A stretch of 64,000 nt of DNA from Streptomyces gilvus (GTDB lineage: Bacteria; Actinomycetota; Actinomycetes; Streptomycetales; Streptomycetaceae): the NCBI RefSeq assembly GCF_022513565.1, contig NZ_JAKWBE010000024.1:62001-126000 (forward strand), in the 5' to 3' direction. Positions 55,201 through 62,239 of the stretch are shown here, one piece after another. The translations under genes and the position numbers were made by a program. The notes beneath the pieces are model-generated. The model was not told the DNA's origin, did no database searches, and saw only the letters and a program-made list of their open reading frames with translations. Position 1 is the stretch's first letter. Each line of letters starts with the position of its first letter.

Positions 55201-56329
55201 CGGGAAGCTCCTCGACCTTCTCGATCTCTTCTACGGCCTCGGCGGCCTCAGCGGCAGCGGCGGCGGCGGCCCGCTGCGGGGTCTGGAACTGCGGTTCGGT
55301 GAACACGGGCGCCTGGAACACGGCCACGGCGGGCCGAGCGGGCCTGCGCGGCCCCTCGTCCTCACCGGTCTCACCGGCTCGGGCAGGCTCGGAGAACCCA
55401 CCGGCGGCCCGCCGAACCACCCGACGCCGAGCCCGGCGCGGGGAGGCGTCGTCGTCGGCCTGGGCGGCGGGGACTTCGGCAGTACCCGAGGCGGATGCCT
55501 CGGCGGCAGCAGCGGGGGCCTCGGGGGCGGCGGAGCCCGCGGTGTCCCCACCGGCGGTGTCCGCGGCGACCGGGCTGTCAGCGCTCTCGGCGGCAGGGGC
55601 CGTATCGGCGTCCGCACCATCGGCGACGGGCGTGTCGGCGACAGGCGCGGACACACGGCGAGTGGCCCGGCGGCGGGCACGGCGCGGCGCCTCGTCCTCC
55701 GTGGCCGTCTCGGCGGCCTCGGCAGCGGCAGGCGCCTCCACGGGCTCGCTGTCCTGCGCGGCCTCGGCGGAAGCCGCCGGCACCTCGGTCTCGGCCGTCT
55801 CCGCGGCCGTCGGCGCCCCGGCGGGCGCGGACACGCGGCGCGTGGCACGGCGACGCGTGCGCGGCGGAGCCGCGTCCTCGGCGGAGGCGACGGCCTCGGT
55901 CTCCTGCGCCGCGGGCGCCGGAGCGGCGGGCGCCACGGTCTCGGTGACCTCGGCGGCTTCGGCGGACGCGGGAGCCCCGGCAGGCGCGGAAGCCCGGCGG
56001 GTCGCACGACGGCGCGTACGCGCGGCGGGCGCGGGAGCCTCGGGCTCCTCTGCGGTCACGTCGGTGCCGGAAGCCTCAGCGGTCTCCACGACCTCTTCGC
56101 CCTCCGGGACATCCTTGATCTCTTCGGCCTCTTCGGCCTCATCGGTCACGGAGTTCTCGGCGCTGTCGGCCGGTATGGCCGGCGTGGTGATCTCCTCCGG
56201 CGTCCCGGCGGCCGCGACCGGCGGTCCCGCGGGACGCGAAGCGGCACGGCGCCGACGACGCGGCGGCAGGGTGTCGCTGGGAGTGTTCAGTTCTTCGGAA
56301 CCCTCAGTGGGTTCGGTCGGTTCGAGCAT
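52292..56329 (-). CDS. rne: Ribonuclease E/G with long disordered arms on both sides
   Basis: 1345 residues from ATG at 56329 (GGGAG about ten bases upstream). Residues about 1-560 are low-complexity Ala/Glu/Pro/Arg. The catalytic core (about 570-1030) shows the S1 domain YVGNVYLGKVQNVLPSMEAA, VQVTKDPIGHKGARLT, GGSLVIDRTEAMVVVDVNTG, IIVIDFIDM and the zinc-link CVHCNGRG. Residues about 1045-1345 are again low-complexity and end in a histone-like Lys/Ala tail (KKTAAKKTAAKKTTAKKAAK). The motif RTRRRATRR(A/V)SAPAG recurs on both sides. It cuts single-stranded RNA 5'-end dependently, and in Streptomyces RNase ES has catalytic core and scaffold in this central arrangement. Confidence 0.95.
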   Translation of the reverse strand: MLEPTEPTEGSEELNTPSDTLPPRRRRRAASRPAGPPVAAAGTPEEITTPAIPADSAENSVTDEAEEAEEIKDVPEGEEVVETAEASGTDVTAEEPEAPAPAARTRRRATRRASAPAGAPASAEAAEVTETVAPAAPAPAAQETEAVASAEDAAPPRTRRRATRRVSAPAGAPTAAETAETEVPAASAEAAQDSEPVEAPAAAEAAETATEDEAPRRARRRATRRVSAPVADTPVADGADADTAPAAESADSPVAADTAGGDTAGSAAPEAPAAAAEASASGTAEVPAAQADDDASPRRARRRVVRRAAGGFSEPARAGETGEDEGPRRPARPAVAVFQAPVFTEPQFQTPQRAAAAAAAEAAEAVEEIEKVEELPEEQPAGARRRRRRRGETAEVETPAVVEDDEAEEAEDSAEGAADGDGDDTEETGSRRRRRRGGRRRRRGESAEAGGEDESEESDELVAEQAAQDGEDTAEQEEEDDDEAHDEAGGSSSSSRRRRRRRRRAGDSSVDTEPGEGDPERTVVKVREPRKPSEPSDEVQSIKGSTRLEAKKQRRREGREQGRRRVPIITEAEFLARREAVERVMVVRQSGERTQIGVLEDGVLVEHYVNKEQSTSYVGNVYLGKVQNVLPSMEAAFIDIGKGRNAVLYAGEVNFEALGMANGPRRIESALKSGQSVLVQVTKDPIGHKGARLTSQVSLPGRYLVYVPEGSMTGISRKLPDTERARLKTILKKIVPEDAGVIVRTAAEGASEDELRRDVERLQAQWEDIQKKSKNGNAPTLLYGEPDMTVRVVRDIFNEDFTKVVVSGDEAWETIHGYVSHVAPDLAERLSKWTSEVDVFATYRIDEQLAKALDRKVWLPSGGSLVIDRTEAMVVVDVNTGKFTGQGGNLEETVTRNNLEAAEEIVRQLRLRDLGGIIVIDFIDMVLESNRDLVLRRLLECLGRDRTKHQVAEVTSLGLVQMTRKRVGQGLLESFSETCVHCNGRGVIVHMEQPTAAGGGGKRKKRGRGGDGHEQEHVHETAAVAVESGEAVEPEIETAAEIAAEAAEPVALPAPVFEPDEELYSSVAEAEAAVSRGGRTRRRASRRASAPAGAPQGRTRPETERSDTAAGRTDAATAGFDAVKAASDTEVAEVPTAQVVPAEVEAERPVQPETAAEAQARPAAAEDPVVGAEPAEEAAPKGRTRRRATRKVSAPAGSPAGAEAAVVTVSETVAAPAAEAPAAAEPEAEPPAESAAPARPRRRAVRKETAPTASEEAAVVVVPSATEAAPAVGEGVEETAPAKKTARKTAKKATAKKAATKKTVAKKTAAKKTAAKKTTAKKAAKKTAAAEQQPVSSVSTAADEG

Positions 56330-56600
56330 GCGGGCTTGTCTCCCGTCAGGCTCCCGGGCGCCGCGCCTGGTCCGGCGTCGATGACTCGACCGCCGCTGAC
56401 GTCCGCGGCTCGCGCGGTGCGCGGTGCCGCCGTCCGGGGCGCGGGCGCCACACGGGAGCTCTCTGTGTCCTGTCTCGCCGGTTCCGTACACCCTGTTGGG
56501 TACGGCCTGGCGAAAGTCTTCTGGTCGGTGCGCTGCCCGACCCAGGTGGCTCCCGAGTACGAGGGCGGCGCTACGACGTCCGTCCTTCGCGGAACCTTCC

Positions 56601-57362
56601 TTACGCCGGCGCCTTCGCGGCGGCAGCGGAACCGGCCACCAGGGCCGTCGCCGCCTCGCGGTCGGGCGCGAGCGGGTCGGTCACCGTGCCGGTCTCTTCA
56701 TCGAGCAGCCCCTGCGCCAGCCTGGTCACCGCTGCGGGGACCGGCGGCGCCAGGTCGGCCACGGCGCGGAGACCGGACAGGACGTCGTCGGGTCGTACGG
56801 CAGGCGTCACGTGCCGAACAACCAGCCGCAGTATCGCACAGGGCTGGTCGGTCGGCCTATCGGCCGGATCACTGTGCGTTTCGAGGTGTACGACCGCGGA
56901 GCGGGCGTCGAAGGTCCGCACACCGTTCTTCGTCGTCCGCCGGACCTCGACGGTCCCGGCGGCGTTGAAGGCGGTGACGGCCCCCTCGGCCTCCTCCGGC
57001 CGTACGCCGTCCAGCCTGAGCTCCCATACGGAAGCGGTCAGCCGGTCGGCGAGACCGGAGGTCCGCGCCTCGACGGCGTCGACGACGTCGAGCCCGGCGG
57101 GCAGCGACTCGTCGAGCAGGACCCTGAGCTTCTCCGGGTCCCGCGCCTTGGTGAGGGCGATCTCCAGGTACTCCGCCTCACTGCCCGTGCCGGTGGGTGC
57201 GGCATTGGCGTACGACACCTTCGGATGCGGCGTGAACCCCGCCGAGTACGCCATCGGCACCTCGGCACGGCGCAACGCACGCTCGAAGGCGCGCTGGAAG
57301 TCACGGTGGCTGGTGAACCGGAGGCGGCCGCGCTTGGTGTAGCGCAGTCGGATGCGCTGCAC
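56601..57362 (-). CDS. DUF2344 / TIGR03936 family protein (radical-SAM-linked)
   Basis: 253 residues, GTG start at 57362. RIRLRYTKRGRLRFTSHRDF at the N-terminus and GFTPHPKVSYANAAPTGTGS are the family signatures. The family is always found beside or fused to a B12-binding radical SAM protein (TIGR03960) and is thought to be its partner, possibly in RNA modification. Here the radical SAM gene is not next door; its probable 3' remnant lies at 62090-62197, beyond an inserted block and at the edge of an integrated element. Located directly upstream of rne. Confidence 0.85.
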   Translation of the reverse strand: MQRIRLRYTKRGRLRFTSHRDFQRAFERALRRAEVPMAYSAGFTPHPKVSYANAAPTGTGSEAEYLEIALTKARDPEKLRVLLDESLPAGLDVVDAVEARTSGLADRLTASVWELRLDGVRPEEAEGAVTAFNAAGTVEVRRTTKNGVRTFDARSAVVHLETHSDPADRPTDQPCAILRLVVRHVTPAVRPDDVLSGLRAVADLAPPVPAAVTRLAQGLLDEETGTVTDPLAPDREAATALVAGSAAAAKAPA

Positions 57363-57410
57363 CGCGGGTGCGGGCGGCGGGCCTTCGGGCTGTCGCTTGC
57401 CCAGTGTCGT

Positions 57411-58367
57411 TCAGTCCTTCGTGAGAGCGGTCGTACTGCTACCTAGAGTACGTGTCTCGGCGGCCAGAGGTTCCCGCCGGTCCCCGGCGGGGACGCGCTC
57501 GGGCTCACCGAACAGCATCCGCCGGACGTCGGCCCGGGCCTGCCGTACCGACTCGCGGGCGGAGGCCAGCGCCTCGCGTGCCACCCGTCCCACACCGCGG
57601 GCCACGGCGGCGACGGGCCGCAGCACGACGTCCCGTACGACGTGTCCGACGGGGGTGAGCACGGTCCGCCAGAACCATCGCACGGGCTCCACGAAGATCC
57701 ACCGGAAGACGGTCCCGAGCGCCCGCCCCACGGCGAGCGAGACGCGCCCCGCGACCCGCCAGGCGTGCCCCAGCGCGTCCGCCACCTCACGCCCGACGAC
57801 GGCGAGGACCCGGCCCACGGGAGCGAGCACCCAGCGCCACAGCGCGAGGGCGGGCAGCACGACGAGCACCCGGCCGACCCAGTACAGAACGGTCCCGACC
57901 CCCGAGACCACCAGCCCCAGCCCTCGTACGAGCCCGGCGGCCAACCACACGAGCGCCCGTCCCAGCGGCGCCAGCACCGGCAGCAGCACGCGCGCGTACA
58001 CCCACGCCAGGGCGTCCCGCACGGCCCGCCCGACGGGAACCACCACGTACCGACCGAGCCACACCGCGGGCACGACGACGATGACGTTCCCGAGCCACCC
58101 GAGCACCCGCCCGACCGGCACGACGACGTACCGCCACAGCCCCACGAACGGCCATACGAAGAGGGCCCGCCCGACCCACTCCAGCACCCGTCCGACCGGC
58201 CGCAGCACCGTGTCCCGCAGAAACCTTCCGGCGACGACGAGCGCGTCCCACACCATCCGCACGGGCACGACCAGCACGAACACGACGATCCGCACCGGAA
58301 CCCGAAGCGCCACCACGAGGCAGCCTTCGGGTTGCCGAGGCTGCGGCGCCCGCTTCTCCAGATCCAT
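57411..58367 (-). CDS. Hydrophobic protein with PVGR-type tandem repeats, unknown function
   Basis: 318 residues from ATG at 58367. Composition is Val/Leu/Arg/Trp/Gly with almost no acidic residues. A 30-35 residue repeat recurs about five or six times: RPVGRVLEWVGRALFVWP, VPVGRVLGWLGNVIVVVP, VPVGRAVRDALAWVY, APLGRALVWLAAGL, APVGRVLAVVGREV, TPVGHVVRDVVL. Each unit has Pro-Val-Gly-Arg followed by an amphipathic or hydrophobic helix. The C-terminal 60 residues are polar. Probably peripheral or re-entrant in the membrane. No family recognised; it lies just upstream of the DUF2344 gene. Confidence 0.65.
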   Translation of the reverse strand: MDLEKRAPQPRQPEGCLVVALRVPVRIVVFVLVVPVRMVWDALVVAGRFLRDTVLRPVGRVLEWVGRALFVWPFVGLWRYVVVPVGRVLGWLGNVIVVVPAVWLGRYVVVPVGRAVRDALAWVYARVLLPVLAPLGRALVWLAAGLVRGLGLVVSGVGTVLYWVGRVLVVLPALALWRWVLAPVGRVLAVVGREVADALGHAWRVAGRVSLAVGRALGTVFRWIFVEPVRWFWRTVLTPVGHVVRDVVLRPVAAVARGVGRVAREALASARESVRQARADVRRMLFGEPERVPAGDRREPLAAETRTLGSSTTALTKD

Positions 58368-58550
58368 ACCTGCGTAGACGCGCCCGGAGCCACCACGGAT
58401 GCGGTGTCCCTCCGTGAGCGTGTGGCCCGCCGGACGGCCGCTCGGGTGATTTCGCACTCAGGACACGGAACGGAACGTAAGGGAACCATCACCCACGGTT
58501 AAGGATGCGTCTGTCCGTAGTCGCAGGCGACGTGAACGCATGCGAACGGA

Positions 58551-58565
58551 GCGCACCAGGTGCGC
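58551..58565. promoter_or_regulatory. 15-bp palindrome upstream of the collagen-like gene
   Basis: GCGCACC-A-GGTGCGC, 41 bases before the GTG start. A possible operator or a 5'-UTR hairpin. Confidence 0.4.
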
Positions 58566-58605
58566 GCGCTTGTCTGTTTCCCCCAGTTCGTGAGGAAGGT
58601 TCTCT

Positions 58606-59322
58606 GTGAGCCGTAGAACGATCCGAAGTTCACGCGTCAAGTCGGTCACGCTGGTTACGGCGGGCGCCCTTGCCGTCGCACTCAACGTGGTCCCGAGCAC
58701 GGTGGCCGTCGCCGACGCGATCCACCGGTCCGGCGCCGACAGCGCTGTGGCGCTGCCCGGTCCGAAGGGGGCCGTCAGCACCAACCACGGCCACGACAAG
58801 GGCCCGAAGGGCGACCGGGGCCCGAGGGGCGACCGGGGCCCCCAGGGTCCCCGTGGCCACCAGGGTCCGCAGGGCCCCCGCGGTCCACAGGGCCCGCAGG
58901 GTCCCCGGGGTCCGCAGGGCTTCCAGGGCCCGCAGGGTCCCCAGGGCGCCCCCGGTGTCCAGGGCCCGCAGGGTGCGCAGGGTGTCCAGGGTGCGCAGGG
59001 TGTCCAGGGTCCCCAGGGTGCGCAGGGCCCCCAGGGTGCCCAGGGCGCGCAGGGTCCCCAGGCTGCCCCGGTCAACACCTACGTCGTCGTGGGTACCCCG
59101 GTTCCCGGCACCGGCATCGGTGCGACCGCCACCGCCTCGTGCGTGGGCAACGACGAAATCACGGGCGGCGGGTTCAACACCACCGGAGGGCTGCCCACCG
59201 TCAACGTGACGCAGAACATCCCGGTCGACAACAGCCCCGACGAGTGGCAGACCTCCGTCACCCTCCTTCCCCCGGGTACCTCCCTCACCGCCTACGCGGT
59301 GTGCGCAGTAGTCCCGGGATGA
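58606..59322 (+). CDS. Secreted collagen-like protein
   Basis: 238 residues, GTG start with GAGGAAGG upstream. A signal peptide (SRRTIRSSRVKSVTLVTAGA..., cleavage near AVA-DAIH, residue 36) is followed by 29 uninterrupted Gly-X-Y triplets (residues about 66-152: GPKGDRGPRGDRGPQGPRG..., later GAQ/GVQ/GPQ). Then comes an 85-residue C-terminal domain with two Cys (SCVGNDEITGGGF... and VCAVVPG) that could form a disulfide and act as a trimerising cap. Y positions are mainly Gln. It should form an extracellular triple helix. Role unknown; bacterial collagens serve in adhesion or spore/aerial surfaces. Confidence 0.9.
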   Translation: MSRRTIRSSRVKSVTLVTAGALAVALNVVPSTVAVADAIHRSGADSAVALPGPKGAVSTNHGHDKGPKGDRGPRGDRGPQGPRGHQGPQGPRGPQGPQGPRGPQGFQGPQGPQGAPGVQGPQGAQGVQGAQGVQGPQGAQGPQGAQGAQGPQAAPVNTYVVVGTPVPGTGIGATATASCVGNDEITGGGFNTTGGLPTVNVTQNIPVDNSPDEWQTSVTLLPPGTSLTAYAVCAVVPG

Positions 59323-59376
59323 TTCCACCCGAGCGGCGTTGAGGTATCGCCTCTCCGCTCACCCTGGGACTCGGCC

Positions 59377-59410
59377 ACGGTGCCCCGAGACTTCGGTCTC
59401 GGGGCACCGT
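59377..59410 (+). terminator. Terminator of the collagen-like gene with UUCG tetraloop
   Basis: Perfect 15-bp stem (59377-59391 with 59396-59410) closed by C-TTCG-G, a very stable tetraloop. Confidence 0.9.
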
Positions 59411-59469
59411 CCGCTTTCCCGGGCAGTTCGAGGATCTGGGGCCGAGCCGCGACGAACGGCTCGGAACGC

Positions 59470-59514
59470 GACGAGGCGCCCGGCGGTATCCGGAGAACCG
59501 CCGGGCGCCTCGTC
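59470..59514 (-). terminator. Terminator of the TPR/glycosyltransferase operon
   Basis: Perfect 18-bp stem (59470-59487 with 59497-59514), loop of nine, ten bases past the glycosyltransferase stop. Confidence 0.88.
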
Positions 59515-59523
59515 ACGCAGCGC

Positions 59524-60798
59524 TCAGACCAGCAGCGGTCCGCCGCACCGCGCGGAGCCGTCCTTCATCGCGATGAGGTTGGCGACCACGTACGAGATCT
59601 TGTTGTCGGAATGCCACTCGCTCGGGAAGTAGGTGACCAGCCGCGACGACTGGAACCGGGCCTCGATGTCGGGCACGAAGGCACGGTACTCGTTGTCGGT
59701 GTAGTACCAGAACGAGTTCTCGTTGTAGTAGGCGACGTGAGTCGGGTTCTGGTAGGCGCCACGGCCGTCCGAACTGGGCGTCGTGGTGAGGAGCATGCCG
59801 CCCGGCGCCAGCAGCCGGTACAGCTCGTTGATGAGCGGTACCTTCGCCGGCACGCGCTCCAGGAACTCCACCGCCCGGATCAGGCCGACGGAGCCGTCGG
59901 GCAGATCCAGCTTCCCGGGCAGGGGCGCGACGATGTCGACACCCTCCCCCGGGTGCTGATCCACCCCGAGATAACCGGGCGGCTTCCGGTGGGCCGTACC
60001 GAGATCCAGCGCGAGCAGCCCGCGCCGGTGCGTCCAGGCGAGGGCGTTGGCCTCGATGTACTTGTCGTACAGGGCGACCGTCTCCCGCTGGATGTGCGCG
60101 TTGGTCTCCGGGTCCCGCTGGGTGTTCGCGGAGTGCACCCGCTGCAGGTACAGACAGCGGTTGATGTGGTGGAAGTCGCCGATGTGGAACAGACGGCACA
60201 TCAGGTCCTGGTCGTCCAGGACGGTACGCGCGGCGTCGTACCCGCCGGCCTCTTCGTAACTCGCCTTGCGGAACGCGCGCACATGGTTGGGCGCGTACCA
60301 GATGTACGAGATGTTGTGCGGTGTCGGGGCCAGGGAGATGAGCTGGAGCAGCTTGCGGCCGTCGACGCTCACCTCCTCGTACTGCCAGCCGCACGTCTCG
60401 TCGAAACGGCTGTCGTCCCGCTTCCCCTCCTCGGTGATCTGCGCGGTGTTGCTGTAGACGAAGACGGCCTCGGGATGCGCGTCGAACGCCTCGCCGAGTT
60501 CCGTCAGGCATGTGCTCGCCAGGAGGTCGTCGTGGTCGAGTTCCACGAGGATCTCGCCGCGTGCCAGTTCACAGGCCCTGCGCTTCGCCGCTCCCACACC
60601 GCGGAGGTCGTCCGCGATCTCCACACGGATCCGGTCGTCGGCTCGCTCGGGCAGCCACCGGGCGCCGTTGTTGAGCAGGACGATCCACTCCCAGTCCGAA
60701 CAGGTCTGCGCCTGCAGGGACGCCAGGCACTCATCGAGATAACGGGGCTGGTGGCTCGGGGTGAAGACGGAGAACCTCGGTCGCGCGGTCGATGTCAT
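59524..60798 (-). CDS. Fused family 2 glycosyltransferase and SAM methyltransferase
   Basis: 424 residues, ATG at 60798 overlapping the TPR stop (ATGA). Residues 1-230: GT-A glycosyltransferase (FSVFTPSHQPRYLDECLASL, VELDHDDLLA as DxD, DDQDLMCRLF). Residues about 255-400: class I methyltransferase-like domain (LALDLGTA, DLPDGSVGLIRAVEFLERVP, LYRLLAPGGMLLTTTPSSDG). The SAM glycine motif is degenerate (LDLGTAHRKP). The two activities in one chain suggest a methylated sugar added to a polymer. The substrate is unknown. Coupled to the TPR gene. Confidence 0.88.
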   Translation of the reverse strand: MTSTARPRFSVFTPSHQPRYLDECLASLQAQTCSDWEWIVLLNNGARWLPERADDRIRVEIADDLRGVGAAKRRACELARGEILVELDHDDLLASTCLTELGEAFDAHPEAVFVYSNTAQITEEGKRDDSRFDETCGWQYEEVSVDGRKLLQLISLAPTPHNISYIWYAPNHVRAFRKASYEEAGGYDAARTVLDDQDLMCRLFHIGDFHHINRCLYLQRVHSANTQRDPETNAHIQRETVALYDKYIEANALAWTHRRGLLALDLGTAHRKPPGYLGVDQHPGEGVDIVAPLPGKLDLPDGSVGLIRAVEFLERVPAKVPLINELYRLLAPGGMLLTTTPSSDGRGAYQNPTHVAYYNENSFWYYTDNEYRAFVPDIEARFQSSRLVTYFPSEWHSDNKISYVVANLIAMKDGSARCGGPLLV

Positions 60799-61421
60799 CG
60801 GGTGCTCCGTTCTTGGCTCGATGTCGGGGAGGAGCCGACGGAATCCTGGAAATCTTCCGGTACTTGGGAACGCAGGGAGGGGTCGGCCTCGACAGCGCGG
60901 CGGAATTCGGCCGCGGCCTCGGCGTCTCGGTTCCTTTCCGCCAGGATCTGCGCGAGCTGCAAATGCGCGGTGGCCGCCCCGGGTTCGGCGGCAATGGCCC
61001 GCTCAAGAAGCCCGATGGCCCTGTCCGGCTCGCTCGGCCTCAGCAGAATCGCCTCGTTGAGCAGAGCCGACGCGTAGTGCGGGTCCACCTTCAGGGCATT
61101 TTCGTAGGCCTCACGAGCGTCGGCCGTATTGTCGTTCTGCTGTGCGAGGACTCCCAGGTTGTACCAGGCGATTTTGTTGTGCGGGTCCAGTTTCAGAATG
61201 CGCCGGTAGGTACGGGTCGCCCCTTCGGCGTCGTGGAACTTCTGCATCTGCAGCAGGGCGGTCTCCAGCAGCACGTCGGGGTTCTGACTCGCCCTGACCA
61301 CTGACGGCGCCCGGGAATCCGGAGGTGCGGCAGACTCGGATTGAATCGTCCAGGTGGTCACCCCGGCGATCACAACTGCCGCCAGTCCGGCGAACCCTGC
61401 CCACAATTTCCTACGTTTCAC
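60795..61421 (-). CDS. Membrane-anchored tetratricopeptide-repeat protein
   Basis: 208 residues, GTG start at 61421. One N-terminal membrane helix (about 7-27, WAGFAGLAAVVIAGVTTWTI), a Pro/Ser linker, then three to four TPR units (about 50-190: NKIAWYNLGVLAQQNDNTAD, AYENALKVDPHYASALLNEA, GLLERAIAAEPGAATAHLQL, AAEFRRAVEADPSLRSQVPE). TPRs bind partner proteins. Its last codon overlaps the glycosyltransferase start, so it may anchor or scaffold that enzyme, though the TPRs face outward if the helix is a signal anchor. Confidence 0.85.
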   Translation of the reverse strand: MKRRKLWAGFAGLAAVVIAGVTTWTIQSESAAPPDSRAPSVVRASQNPDVLLETALLQMQKFHDAEGATRTYRRILKLDPHNKIAWYNLGVLAQQNDNTADAREAYENALKVDPHYASALLNEAILLRPSEPDRAIGLLERAIAAEPGAATAHLQLAQILAERNRDAEAAAEFRRAVEADPSLRSQVPEDFQDSVGSSPTSSQERSTR

Positions 61422-61650
61422 GTGGTCACATCTCGTGGAATGCTGAGGACGGATGGGTGTGGCTGCGAGGTTACGAGGCCACCCCGACGGCGCCGCCGTC
61501 CGGCAGGCAGGCGAGGACCGGAGACCACCCGAATGTACGCACCAAAGGCGTGGCGCACCGACAGCATGAATCTCGTACTGTCATAGGGCGGTTGGCCGAA
61601 ATCGACGGGTCAATCACCCGACCGTCCGGCCACGGTCTGACCGCAACCAC

Positions 61651-62051
61651 TCAAGCTTGTCGCCGAGAGAGCGACAGTCGGCGTCGCTCCCGGTCGGCAT
61701 CCGTGACGACAACCGTCAGCTGATGGCCGACCTGTACGACGTCCTCCGGCGCCGCCACGGGCACCGCGCTCAGCTCGGACAGATGCACCAGGCCCTCGAT
61801 GCCGTCGGCGACCTCCACGAAGACACCGAACGGGACCAGCTTCGTCACCCGCCCACGCGGCCTTCGTCCCACCACGATGCCCTCGACGAACACCAGGAAG
61901 GGGTCCGGCTGCATCGCCCGCAGGGACAGCCGAGCCTCCCCGTTCCATGTGTGGACCGAGCAACCGCAGCGACCGCCCCACGGCAGACGTCACCGACACG
62001 GATCGACGCCAGAAACCGCCGGACGTCCTGCCCAGCCGACGCATCCCCCAT
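61651..62051 (-). pseudogene. Decayed S1-domain RNA-binding protein gene
   Basis: The 5' part from ATG at 62051 reads MGDASAGQDVRRFLASIRVG and then DVCRGAVAAVAR, the start of a first S1 repeat. Near 61955 the frame breaks; in another frame the sequence TWNGEARLSLRAMQPDPF and a complete last S1 domain follow (RGRVTKLVPFGVFVEVADGI, LSRRQA at the end). Intact Streptomyces homologues, as I recall them, have four S1 repeats of about 70 residues each. So the middle has been lost with a frameshift. The 87-residue C-terminal piece could still be translated from ATG at 61914 but is probably inactive. Confidence 0.75.
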
Positions 62052-62089
62052 AACGCCAAGGCTCTCGCGGAGCGAGTGCCCCGCTCGCG

Positions 62090-62197
62090 TCAGTGCGTGT
62101 GACCGCTCGAAGCAGCCGCAGGACCCGAGTTCTTGACCGTCAACGGCAGCAGCTTCTTGCCCGTCGGGCCCACCTGGATATGGGTGTCCATCTGCGG
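62090..62197 (-). pseudogene. 3' remnant of a gene cut by integration, probably TIGR03960-type radical SAM protein
   Basis: 36 codons ending in TGA at 62090: PQMDTHIQVGPTGKKLLPLT then VKNSGPAAASSGHTH. G/C-biased third positions mark real coding sequence. The run DT-IQ-GPTGKKLLPLTV resembles, from memory, the C-terminus of actinobacterial B12-binding radical SAM proteins (TIGR03960), after their CxxC-P-Q motif. The rest of the frame upstream (reading toward 62240) is not gene-like, and the break coincides with the dyad at 62184-62209. The partner DUF2344 gene is nearby (56601-57362), which supports the assignment. Confidence 0.5.
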
Positions 62198-62209
62198 CCA
62201 TATGGACAC
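62184..62209. other. Probable attL: GTGTCCAT-N10-ATGGACAC dyad centred on GG
   Basis: Eight-base arms (62184-62191 and 62202-62209) around a ten-base spacer whose centre is GG (62196-62197). Host coding sequence ends and foreign sequence begins at the same GG, and the integrase starts at 62240. Large serine integrases cut at a central dinucleotide inside imperfect dyads of this size, so this is the likely left attachment site. Confidence 0.6.
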
Positions 62210-62239
62210 TGGTGCAAAACCAGCTCTAGCCTTGCTGCC

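Noticed and set aside
52202..56968. 1588-codon plus-strand ORF
   Set aside because: Antisense of the RNase E/G gene; Gly/Leu/Arg-rich shadow with no domain.
58606..59322. Collagen-like repeats as a DNA tandem array only
   Set aside because: Signal peptide, ribosome site, a non-repeat C-terminal domain and a terminator show that it is a real gene.
61422..61650. Possible small gene between the TPR gene and the S1 pseudogene
   Set aside because: Candidate ORFs are short, lack ribosome sites and coding bias; TACATT on the minus strand could be a -10 box but no -35 is seen.
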